Below, piece by piece: positions 48,001 to 57,147 of a stretch of DNA of 64,000 bases; position 1 is the first letter of the stretch, and every line of letters begins with the position of its first letter. The translations under genes and the position numbers were made by a program. The stretch comes from Diogma glabrata (Eukaryota; Arthropoda; Insecta; Diptera; Cylindrotomidae), in assembly GCA_963693315.1 (NCBI GenBank), contig OY856188.1, positions 148,427,096 to 148,491,095 of the forward strand, read 5' to 3'. The notes below the pieces were generated by a model, which ran no database searches, was not told where the DNA came from, and saw only the letters and a list, made by a program, of their open reading frames with translations.

Positions 48001-49270
48001 TTATAGTTGTAATTTTATTTGGTTCCAAATCATATCACTTTAATTTTTAATTCTACTAGATAATTTAATAAATTAACATATAAACTAATTTTCTTTTTTT
48101 TTTGTTTTACTAAATAAATTATATACGATACAACACTAACATATAATCAATTTTCTTTTTGCTACTGTTCACTAGGTAAATTGAATAAGTTATAACATGC
48201 ACAAATAAGCTATTTTATTTTTTTATTTTGTTGATTCACATAGACAAATTTACTAAGGTAGATCACATACATATAAGTTATATTTTTTTTTGGAATCTAA
48301 TTAATTACATTACGTTAAAACTATTTGAAATTGAAAAATATCACTGGTTTTACCATTTTTAATTATAAAAAAAATCACCGTAACGTGGACAAGAACTTTC
48401 ATTCTTTTTTCCAACATTATCACAATGCAAGATCAGTTAGTTGACAGCTCGATTATTATTCCAATCAGAATATGAAGACTAATCGGCGTCAACCAACAAA
48501 ATGAAAATGTAATAAACTAAAGAGAAAAACAATGATACAGTCGTTCATTATATAGCCAAAATTTCAATTTCGAAAGATTCGAATAAGGGTTCCAGATGTA
48601 AGGAAATTAATTTACATAATATAAATAAATGTTAGGACCTTGTTTTTGTTATTAAAACAAAACTGTTGGTTACTGTGTAATACTTAATATTGAAAAAAAA
48701 TAATTTGGTGAAACAAATTATTTCTGACATACTAATAATAATTATCAATGAAATAGAATGAATCAAACGTAAGTTTAATCGATTTTATGATGTTTATGTA
48801 TTACCAAACATCAACTTACAACAGTATTACAGTGAAATTTAGATCCATAACGGAAAGACAATTTGATAAAAAATACCCATACAGGATATCAAATGCATAA
48901 CGAATGGTAGGACATTAATTCTTTTATTGTGATGGCTGGACACATACGCACAGCTGTTTTGAGGTTTAAAAACTTCGTTGTTTAATTACGGGTAGTGATT
49001 AGAGAATTCAAATTCAAGTAGTATGGTGAAATAAAGCGGATGGGAACGTATTATGAGTCAATTTTAGGGGGTTGCAAAATTAAATAGTAATGTTTATATA
49101 GATAAATAATGAAAAAAACTATGGGTTACGGAGACTATAAGAAAATATGACTATTGATGGCGGATGGATGAGAAACTATTTCGAGCTACACAGGTTAATA
49201 CAAATGACAACTAATGAATCTGAGACTATAATACACTACGTTCAGGCGTCGTCCCAGGCTATTCATTACA
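45025..49270 (-). repeat. 5' LTR of Gypsy B, carrying a LINE insertion
   Basis: Partner of 16009-19600. It is longer because of the 639-bp LINE fragment at 46539-47177 and a duplicated ~25-bp piece near 45700. It ends CATTACA at 49270, next to the GTGT target duplication. Confidence 0.92.
46539..47177 (-). mobile_element. 5'-truncated LINE inserted in the B LTR
   Basis: GTATT flanks both sides (46534-46538 and 47178-47182), and the uninterrupted site is seen in the other LTR near 17570. The minus strand encodes the last 187 residues of a non-LTR RT (AKSASKKLGLLNRCKKFF, YIRPCMEYCCQVWGAA, QKRAIRIVSDRTLTSKLD, QTAYKWNSFPEHLV), stop at 46613, then a short 3' UTR and a poly-A tail read as T14 at 46539-46552. 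There are no lesions in the fragment. The family differs from the other LINEs in the window and resembles CR1/Jockey-type C-termini. Confidence 0.9.
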
Positions 49271-49274
49271 GTGT

Positions 49275-49478
49275 ACGCAACTATTAAATTTCAAGGTCAA
49301 AGGTCACAAAAATCGGTTTTTTGCGCCTTTTTTGTAAATATCTCATTTCCTATGGGTTTTTTGCTATTTGTAAATATGATCAATATTGTAGAATACAAAA
49401 TTCTCTACAAATTTTGTTTAAAAAAATATTTCATACTGTGAACCGTTTTCGAGATCGAGGGCGGAGAGCGCGCGGTCA
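49275..49478. repeat. T1 inverted arm, inner part of left copy
   Basis: From ACGCAACTATTAAATTTCAA through CGAGGGCGGAGAGCGCGCGGTCAC it is the reverse complement of about 50926-51136, with a few substitutions. Together with 15928-16008 it forms the left terminal repeat of T1. Confidence 0.9.
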
Positions 49479-49888
49479 CAGCATCACTTCAAGTCAACCG
49501 CTGCCTCCGGTCGAAAACGCGCCATATATAGTTGATGAACTATCGATAAATCAATGATTATAAATATTTGTCAATTTTTATTAACTATTATATTATATTT
49601 TATCATTTTTTTCGAAACCTATCCACTTTTTATTCAGTATTAATTTATTTAACAACACTTACCTGCCCATGTAATTGCAGAATTGTTAATGAAAATATAG
49701 GAATTATATCTGAATTTTAGCCTAATTAATATTAATAACTTCTTACATGATGAAAAAAAAAACAAATAAATTATGAATTAATCTTTTTATTAAAAAATAT
49801 CATTCAATACATTTATTTTTATTAAAAGTAAAAAAATGGAATAAAAGGTACAAAAACTACAATTTATAATTTTAATCATCTTCTTCCT
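49479..49888. other. T1 interior, non-coding side
   Basis: AT-rich sequence between the left arm and the 3' end of the T1 gene. Nothing is recognised except possible polyadenylation signals (AATAAA-type) on the minus strand. Confidence 0.4.
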
Positions 49889-50910
49889 CTACATTGTCGT
49901 CTTGTCGTCTTCCGGCTGCTGGTAAATTTCAAACTGGTCTTCATTATCGTCTTCAACGACATTTGTCTCAAGTTCTTCCATGATTTCGGGGTCAAAGGTT
50001 CCATCTTCGTTAATGTCGCCCTTATATGGTAGAGCATTGAAACAAGCTTGCCCATTACATTGGCCACAAGCTAAAGAGCATTGCAAGCCCGCTTTCCTGC
50101 ACCCGCATCGCGAACCACAACCACTCTCGCAGTTGCAGAAAATTGTATTTAGCAAATCTTCTGGAGCAGGTGGTAAAATTGTCATGGTAGGCTCCAGAAA
50201 ATCGTTTCGCATTGCCCAACCCCATACCTGGGGTTCCAAATCATGCCCTAACAAAGTTTGAACTTGATAATATACACGTATGAAATGTTGATGAGCAGCT
50301 GCACTTGTTGGTGGAATATTTGAAAACTGCACAGGTTTATTTAGTTTTGTAGACTTGACGTAATGCATATAACGAAGATGATCGAGACTTTTCACAGATT
50401 TTGGAGCATTATAGACTGCCAATAAGGTTTGAGTTCCACTCTCTAATAATCTCTGGGCTGAACAATTTTCTTCCTCAAATGCTGCAGATAGTTCATCCAA
50501 ATTTGTCAGTTTCTCAAAACTTTTAAAAATGATTTTTTTCCCTTTTTAAAAAGCGCAGAAGTTGTGTCACAGCCACTTAATGCGTGCAGAAATAAAATAT
50601 GTGTTTTGGAATGAGGATAATTATCAAAACTTTTGGTCGAGTATATCTCCGTTTTTACATTTCCTTTACCAACTTTTTTAAAGAAAATTTCTTGTTCGTA
50701 AGACAGTGTACGCCCAATTAAAATGACAAGTAAATCAATATCTTGTCCTATTATAACTGCAGTTTTTTCAGACTTTGATTCTTCAATTGCAGATTCAACA
50801 ATAAGAACATCCGCATCATCTCTGGCTTGTTTAGTAGTAATATTTGCAGCTTGTAATTTTTCAATTAACATATTAATGAGCATATCTTTGTTATTTCGAT
50901 TTGATAACAA
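49889..50910 (-). pseudogene. T1 protein: PIN-like nuclease core plus Cys-rich CXC module, one frameshift
   Basis: Two minus-strand frames, 50910-50506 and 50500-49889, are one gene. At the join a run of seven A (in GGAAAAAAATC) shifts frame, and the other frame reads straight on through FKSFEKLTNLDELSAAF. The first part has ADVLIVESAI, GQDIDLLVILIGRTL and HALSGCDTTSALFKKGKK, an acidic-residue pattern like PIN/FEN-type nucleases. The second part ends in a dense Cys cluster (CNC, CGSRCGCRKAGLQCS, CGQCNGQAC), the arrangement of CXC (tesmin/TSO1-like) zinc modules, then an acidic tail. I know similar repetitive, uncharacterised proteins from insects and cnidarians. The N-terminus appears lost at the inverted arm. 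Role as a transposase is inference. Confidence 0.65.
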
Positions 50911-50925
50911 TTTTTCTTGAGTAAC

Positions 50926-51245
50926 TGGTGACCGCGCGCTCTCCGCCCTCTATCTCGAAAACGGTTCACAGTATGAACAATTTTTTTAAACAAAATTTGT
51001 AGAGAATTTTGTATTCTACAATATTGATCATATATACAAATAGCAAAAAACCCATAGGAAATGAGATATTTACAAAAAAAGCGCAAAAAACCGATTTTTG
51101 TAACCTTTGACCTTGAAATTTAATAGTTGCGTACACCCTTCCATATGTAGGTTTTGAGACAACTTTTAGGGTGTCAATATTCAAGTATTTACAGACTTAC
51201 AGCTGGGTATCTCGAATTCCGAGATCCTTACCTAATTTAAGCTTA
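50926..51245. repeat. T1 inverted arm, right copy
   Basis: Reverse complement of 49275-49478 plus the 15928-16008 segment, with an extra ~60 bp (about 51166-51210) near the tip that is missing from the left copy. It ends in TTAAGCTTA against the AATGA duplication. Confidence 0.85.
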
Positions 51246-51250
51246 AATGA

Positions 51251-52402
51251 CAGGACTATGATTAATAATAACGCCATCAATTACTATCAATAGTTTATCC
51301 GATTTACTTACTTTTTTATTAAAAACCGTTTCTTTGAGAAAATTCCAAAATTTTCGCGGATTCCCCTTGTAGTTATCAAGTTGTTTGCTATTGAATTCTC
51401 GTTTTGCTGCTAAAATATTTTTCCCGGCCAAATTTCTATACATTTTATATTGATTAGAGATATATTCGTTATTAGGATTTTTTTTTTTTATACTTAAAAA
51501 ATCTTTCGCGATTATAAATGCAACGCAGTACTTCAGGAGTCATCCACTTTTTATTATTTTTCCTGTTATAAACTTTTATTGTTCGCGAGTTTTCTAAAAT
51601 TGTGGCTTTCAGTACATAAATAAGCTCATTAAAAGATCCACAGTTATAAATGCTTTCCCAGTCACATGTGTTTGCAAAGTTTTCGTAGTCAAGGATAGAT
51701 TTTGTTTGTTGAAAACTATCCCGAGTCAAAGAGCAATCTAAACCAAGAATTATAAGCTTATGATCAGATAAAGAAGAAACAATAATAGAAAAATCAAAGT
51801 TCCATTGAAACATGTCAGTAATGACATGATCAATAATTGAAACAGAGTTTGAAGATACACGCGTTGGTAAATTGACATCAATTTTATTGAGCACGGCAAA
51901 ACCATAAGAGTAATTTTCATTTAAATACGATTGAACATCCCAACACATTATTGTTTAATAGATTTATATTAAAATCTCCCATAACTATGCTTTTGGGATA
52001 ATTTTGAAGAATGGTAGTAAATTTGATTAGAAAATGTTTGATGTTCGAACTAGGAGCTCTATAAACGGCAATTAAATGAAATTTTTCTCTAATAAGTTTA
52101 ACAACAAGAAAGTTATTATTTTCGAATTCTTCAGAGTGTACTATAATGGCTTTTAAAAAAATTTTCACATTCTTTTATCCAGATTTCCGTTAGTAAAACT
52201 GCTTGAATTTTAAGAAATTTTGGGGACTACCCATCAATTCAACATCCGCAAATTTTTTACGCAAACTTCTCATATTCAAATAAACAATATTAAATAAACC
52301 CGTATTCATATTATGGTTAAATAAGTTGGCCGAGGTACTGTAATTAATGTTATCAAAAAAAGAGTTAATCAGATCAATATAAGCCATGAAAACGAGAAAA
52401 CG
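51251..52402 (-). pseudogene. 5' half of the split LINE: APE-type endonuclease and linker
   Basis: Minus-strand frames show the endonuclease of non-LTR retrotransposons: GLFNIVYLNMRSLRKK at the N-terminus, LTEIWI, HLIAVYRAPSSN, IVMGDFNINLL (catalytic Asp/Asn), IDHVITD and SLSDHKLIIL. After these comes the linker (NKKWMTPEVLRCIYNRERFF, NPRKFWNFLKE) up to NHSPVI at 51246. Frameshifts near 52190 and 51920-51950 and a T-run at 51481 divide it, so the copy is dead. The predicted start is the Met near 52388. The sequence above 52402 belongs to the inverted-repeat element. The RT half is at 12808-15922. Confidence 0.85.
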
Positions 52403-53009
52403 TGCCTCCGACCACTTAAAGTTGAGAAATTTTGTTCTGGACCCTAAAAAAAAATTTTTTTTTTTTTTGTGCGACACCCTCTCATTTCGTGTCAATACCC
52501 ATAAAAAAATTATGTGTAAAAATTGAAATCAATCGTTCAACTCTAAGGGGTGCCCCCGGCCAATTACCGGTGAGAGGTTTGGTTGTGGCCATTACAAAGA
52601 AAAATTTAAATTTTTTGTACGATACCCTCCCATTTGGTGTCAATACCCATAAAAACATTATGTGTAAAATTTGAAATCAATCGGTCAACTCTAAGGGGTG
52701 CCCCCGGCCACTTGGAGTTGAGAGGTTTTGTTGTGGCCATTATAAAGAAAAATTTGAATTTTTTGTACCACACCCGCCGATTTGGTGTCGATACCCATAA
52801 AAATTCTATGTGTAAAATTTGAAATCCATCGGTCAACTCTAAGGGGTTCCCCCGGCCACTTAAATTTGAAAGGTTTTGTTCTGCCATTAAGTGGCCGGAT
52901 TTTTTTATGGGTATTGACACGAAATGAGAGGGTGTTGAACAAAAAAAAAAAATTTTTTTTAGGGTCCAGAACAAAATTTCTCAACTTTAAGTGGTCGGAG
53001 GCACGTCTT
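52403..53009. mobile_element. Inverted-repeat element with 148-bp tandem core
   Basis: Arms of about 100 bp (52403-52506 and 52897-53009) are near-perfect reverse complements, from GTGCCTCCGACCACTTAAAG to the GTGTCAATACCCATAAAA phrase. Between them the unit containing CTCTAAGGGGTGCCCCCGGC occurs at 52541, 52689 and 52837, exactly 148 bp apart. The arms contain the start of the same unit, so the tandem core and arms share origin. Frames across it are repeat artefacts. Confidence 0.85.
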
Positions 53010-53128
53010 AGAATTGACCGATTGATATCAGATTTTGCAAATAATATTTTTATGAGTATTCACACGAAATGGGAGGGTGCCGCAAACTGTACAATGAAAA
53101 AAAAAATTCTAGTGTAATCTAAGGGCCA
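53010..53128. repeat. Partial further copy of the 148-bp unit next to the gap
   Basis: TTGACCGATTGATATCAGA, then TTTTTATGAGTATTCACACG and GAAATGGGAGGG, parallel the tandem unit but are more diverged. The repeat probably continues into the unsequenced gap. Confidence 0.6.
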
Positions 53129-53328
53129 NNNNNNNNNNNNNNNNNNNNNNNNNNNNNNNNNNNNNNNNNNNNNNNNNNNNNNNNNNNNNNNNNNNNNNNN
53201 NNNNNNNNNNNNNNNNNNNNNNNNNNNNNNNNNNNNNNNNNNNNNNNNNNNNNNNNNNNNNNNNNNNNNNNNNNNNNNNNNNNNNNNNNNNNNNNNNNNN
53301 NNNNNNNNNNNNNNNNNNNNNNNNNNNN
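53129..53328. other. Assembly gap (200 N)
   Basis: A run of N of round length, so true distance and order across it are unknown. Confidence 0.99.
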
Positions 53329-53330
53329 TG

Positions 53331-55421
53331 GTTGCCAATAAAGACGAGCTGAATCAAAAATTTGATCAACAAAGTAGCAACATCAATCAACAGCTAGAAA
53401 CAGTCAACAATAACATGGCTGTTAATAAAGAAGAGATTACTGCAACACTTGCTGCAAATAAAGATGAGATGAACCAGCAAATAAACGAGTTGAAAATTGG
53501 AATACATCAACATTTGGATGAGAAACTTCTACAAATGTCAACGGCATTCGATGGAAAAGTCGAGAAGATTCAAAACGATATCCAAGAATTAGAACAAAAA
53601 GTGCATGACGAAAACAAAAAGGTACTTTCCAAAGTTGATGATTTCGAAAAACGGTTGCAGGATGTTGAGACGACCAAAGTTACCTCACAGGTGGTACATC
53701 AAGCAGCAAATATCAAACTAAAACCACCATCATATGACGGTACCACATCTTTCGGCATCTTCAAGTTCCAGTTCGAGACTGCAGCAGATCAAAATGTTTG
53801 GAACGCCGAAAATCGTCTTGCTGCATTGATAGTTGCACTTAAAGGGGAAGCAGCTGAAGCATTACAGGCAGTTCCAGAAAACGATCGCAAAAGTTATGCT
53901 GAAGTGATGAATGCGTTGGAACGAAAATATGGCAGCGACCACAAAAAGGAGCTATACCGGATCGAGTTAAAGGGTCGCTTGCAACGGAATGGAGAAAGCA
54001 TTCAGGACTATTCTTCGGCAGTAGAACGCCTTGTACATTTGGCACACTCGAATACTCCACCGAATTTCATGGAGAAGATGAAGATCGAGGCCTTCATTGA
54101 TGGTATCCGAGATCCAGAAACCAGAATCAAAGTAATGACTACACCTAAGGCGACTTTCCATGAAACTGTCGCATACGCAATGCAATATGAGATGGTACAG
54201 AGGATGTGTATGCCATCTGGTGGATGCAGAAAAAGGAATGTAGAGGGGAACATCAAAGGGGAAGTTTTGGCACACAGAGATAGAAGCGACATCAGATGCT
54301 GGGTATGTGACGAAGAGGGTCACATGGCACGGGAGTGCAAGAAAAACGGGGAAGCAGACAGATTGTCGTCTTCTGTGAAGAACAGAGGAGCCGAAGAAAT
54401 GGAGCACGTAGGGTTCAGGAACAGCAGTAGAAAACTCCTGTGCTGGATATGTAGGAAATCGGGCCATATCTCACAGGACTGCTGGAACAGGAAGCGTGAT
54501 AGATCTTCGTCTCCTATTCAACGGAAGCCTGTTGAAGGTGCAACTGTAAAGCCAAAAAGTGAGGAGAATGCAGCCTACATTCCAATTTCAAGAATTGCGG
54601 TAAATGGTGAAAGCTTGGGTATCAATGGACAACTTGAAGGTAAAAGTTGCTTCATGACACTGGATACAGGTTCAGCTCGAACATTCGTTCGCAAAGGTTT
54701 AATTGACGGTGTTTTGGAACCATCAGATGGATTGAAACTCCAAACAGTAACTGGAGAATGCGCTGAAATAGAAGGTAAAAGAATCGCTGAAATAAAATTG
54801 GGAAACAACTGCTATCAACAAGAGGTGCTAGTGGCAGACATTATGGATGAAGTCATTTTAGGGATGGACTTCATGAAGGCGAAGGGATTAGTCTTCGATT
54901 TTGGATGTGGGATTCTAAAGGTTAATAATGTTCAGATGCCACTACTTGTGAATAAGGCAGAGTCAACAGCTATTGGCAGCGATGAGACACTATACAGTGC
55001 AGATGAAAATCAGGAACCATCATCCAAACAGATGACGGAAAGAAACGTCAACCGACGCAGACGATTAAACAAATGCCGAAAGTTAAAAAGGAAACAGGTC
55101 CAAGCCCATAACGAAGTGAGCGATGTAAAAGAGGTGGTTCAAATAGCTGCAAACGGGGATGAATCGCAGCTGAAAATGAGAATGGTTCGGAGACATGGCA
55201 TTGTGAAACTCCCAAAGGGAAATGATAAGAAGCACTTTAGAAACAACGAGAATCCCTACTCATCACGGTGGGCTGACATAAAACAAAGTAATGGCCCAGT
55301 ACTTAGAAAGGAACCGGAAGTAATTCTAAACAGCCTGGGAAATAGGAAAAGAAAAAAAAATGTTTTTGGATTCAATAATTGGAGGAGAGAGCTAGATCCT
55401 GTTCGGGACGAACAGGCTTAA
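53331..55421 (+). CDS. gag: Gypsy gag-protease polyprotein, truncated at both ends
   Basis: The frame is open from the gap edge; the Met at 53415 is internal, since coding sequence with the same ANKDELNQ-type heptad repeats precedes it. Order: N-terminal coiled coil (to about codon 100), capsid-like domain (FDGTTSFGIFKFQF-like region to MQYEMVQ), two CCHC knuckles (CWVCDEEGHMAREC and CWICRKSGHISQDC), and an aspartic protease with LDTGSARTFV and VILGMDFM. A basic RRRRLNKCRKLKRK stretch follows. RT is missing because a LINE begins near 55426, so the last ~10 residues before the stop are not native. No lesion lies inside. It belongs to a different Gypsy lineage from A and B. Confidence 0.88.
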   Translation, partial: VANKDELNQKFDQQSSNINQQLETVNNNMAVNKEEITATLAANKDEMNQQINELKIGIHQHLDEKLLQMSTAFDGKVEKIQNDIQELEQKVHDENKKVLSKVDDFEKRLQDVETTKVTSQVVHQAANIKLKPPSYDGTTSFGIFKFQFETAADQNVWNAENRLAALIVALKGEAAEALQAVPENDRKSYAEVMNALERKYGSDHKKELYRIELKGRLQRNGESIQDYSSAVERLVHLAHSNTPPNFMEKMKIEAFIDGIRDPETRIKVMTTPKATFHETVAYAMQYEMVQRMCMPSGGCRKRNVEGNIKGEVLAHRDRSDIRCWVCDEEGHMARECKKNGEADRLSSSVKNRGAEEMEHVGFRNSSRKLLCWICRKSGHISQDCWNRKRDRSSSPIQRKPVEGATVKPKSEENAAYIPISRIAVNGESLGINGQLEGKSCFMTLDTGSARTFVRKGLIDGVLEPSDGLKLQTVTGECAEIEGKRIAEIKLGNNCYQQEVLVADIMDEVILGMDFMKAKGLVFDFGCGILKVNNVQMPLLVNKAESTAIGSDETLYSADENQEPSSKQMTERNVNRRRRLNKCRKLKRKQVQAHNEVSDVKEVVQIAANGDESQLKMRMVRRHGIVKLPKGNDKKHFRNNENPYSSRWADIKQSNGPVLRKEPEVILNSLGNRKRKKNVFGFNNWRRELDPVRDEQA

Positions 55422-55425
55422 GTGG

Positions 55426-57147
55426 AGCGATACTTAAGCCAGGTAAACCATCCAATGAACCAGGAAGCTATCGCCCGATTGCCCTTTTGAGCACCTGCTA
55501 TAAATTGCTAGAACGGCTCATATACAATCGTATCGCACCGATATTGAATGACCAGATCCCAGTCGAACAAGCTGGTTTTCGTCCCAATCGCAGTTGCACT
55601 GACCAACTGCTCGCTCTAACATCCTATATCGAAGCTGGGTATCAAAAACAACTAAAAACAGGCGCATTATTCATCGATCTTACTGCAGCATATGACACGG
55701 TCTGGCGAATTGGGATTATATATAAGCTGTTCAATGCAATACCTTGTAGCACCATCTCGCGTTTAATTAACAACATGCTGAGTAATCGTGTATTCAAAGT
55801 TCATCTAAATAATTCCTGCAGTAGGTCTAAAATGCTTAACAATGGTTTACCACAGGGTTCCGTCCTGGCGCCATTACTTTTTAATCTATACATCCATGAC
55901 ATTCCTGACACAACATCAAAAAAATTTGGTTACGCTGATGATTGGACCCTGGCCACTCAAAACAAAGACATGGGTGTTTTGGAAGATTTGCTCTCAACTG
56001 ACCTAGCGATAATGAATGACTATTTTCGAACGTAGAGTTTATTTCCCAATCTAAGTAAAACCGAGAGCTCCTGTTTCCACTTAAACAACAAACTGGCAAA
56101 ACACGAACTATCAGTGTTATTTAACGGCACTGTCATTAAATACAATCAACAGCCAAAGTACCTGGGCATTACTCTCGATAGAACTCTTTCTTTTAAACTC
56201 CACCTAGAAAATACGTCACAAAAACTTAAAACGAGAAACAATATATTGCACAAACTGGCAGGCTCTACATGGGGTGCTACTCCAGCTACCCTCCGAACAA
56301 CTGCTCTAAGTCTGGTTTACTCAGTGGCTGAGTATGGCGCACCAGTCTGGTTGAATAGCACATATACTCAAAAAGTTGACTGCCAGCTGCATGCTACGAT
56401 GCGTACTATAAGTGGTACTATCAGATCCACCCCTTTACCTTGGCTCCCTGTGTTAAGCAATATCGCTCCACCTGCACTCAGACGCTCGCATGCTCTCATG
56501 CGTGAACATAAAAAGGTAACCAACAACACCACGTTACCCTTGCACGAATATTATGGTGACCACACTCGTTGTCGATTGAAGTCAAGAAAGCCTCCACATA
56601 AAACTGCCAGCAACCTGCTGGCAACTGATTTTAATATCTTGGATGCCTGGGACACCTCTTGGCAACATTACAACACAACTGGCCTTTCTATTACTAACCC
56701 GACTTCTACCCAACCTGGTTTCGATTTGCCACGTCATACCTGGACTACATTAAACCGAATAAGAACGAATCATGGACTTTGTGCTGATTCTTTCTACAAG
56801 TGGGGCATTTCAGAGTCCCCTGAGTGTGACTGCGGCGCTCCACAACAAACTATAAAACACATTGCAACTGTGTGTCCAATTCGCCGTTACAATGGCAACA
56901 TCTCAGACATCCATTTGGCAACTCCCGATGTAGTAGCATGGATCGACTCGCTCGATGTAAACATCTAATGTTCAAATGTTCAAATATTTTACTTTTTAAT
57001 TTACTTAAAAGACACGCAATCAAATCGATTGTAAGTTCATTTAATGTGTATCCATGTATTGTTTTAGGTAGATTTCATAGAAGAGTCTACCTATTTTTAA
57101 GTTTAATTTTTTAATGTGTCACAAAAAAAAACCATACGCTAAATAAA
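55426..57147 (+). mobile_element. 5'-truncated Jockey-like LINE
   Basis: The RT frame runs from AILKPGKPSNEPGSYRPIAL through FIDLTAAYDTVW, GLPQGSVLAPLLFNLYIHDI, the catalytic FGYADDWTLA, and YLGITLDRTLSFKLHLE, to the C-terminal zinc-like CDCGAPQQTIKHIATVCP and the stop at 56968. A single in-frame TAG at 56033-56035 (where Trp is expected) breaks it. The 3' UTR holds an inverted repeat (AGGTAGATTT/AGTCTACCT, ~57066-57092) and ends in an AAATAAA tail. The 9661-10110 stub is the same family. The LINE abuts the Gypsy gag-protease; the endonuclease part is absent. Confidence 0.9.

Larger units (their letters stand above)
16009..49270 (-). mobile_element. Gypsy element B: complete LTR retrotransposon, minus orientation, with nested insertions
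   Basis: LTRs at 16009-19600 and 45025-49270 begin TGTAATGAAGTGCTTTC and end CATTACA. GTGT flanks both outer ends (16005-16008 and 49271-49274), a 4-bp TSD inside T1. In sense order from 49270 down: 5' LTR, tRNA-Lys primer site, long leader, gag, pol, short 3' UTR, 3' LTR. Without the insertions (A 12.0 kb, C 5.2 kb, LINE 0.6 kb) B is about 15 kb long, mostly LTR and leader. There is no env. The LTRs differ by several substitutions and small indels, so B is older than A. Confidence 0.92.
15928..51245. mobile_element. T1: long-TIR element with a PIN-like/CXC gene, split by Gypsy B
   Basis: The outer limits are set by a 5-bp direct repeat AATGA at 15923-15927 and 51246-51250. Cutting it out restores the LINE frame exactly. 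Own sequence: 15928-16008 plus 49275-51245, about 2.05 kb. Both termini start TAA and share CTCGGAATTCGAG and GTTGTCTCAAAACCTACATATGG, then GTGTACGCAACTATTAAATT and so on. The arms are about 285 and 320 bp, with an indel of ~60 bp near the tips. The interior encodes the broken gene at 49889-50910. The superfamily is not identified: a 5-bp duplication with long TIRs and this protein do not match a classical superfamily I can name. Confidence 0.75.

Noticed and set aside
52432..53117. Frames of 80-122 codons on both strands around the 148-bp array
   Set aside because: They repeat with the tandem unit and are mirrored in the inverted arms.
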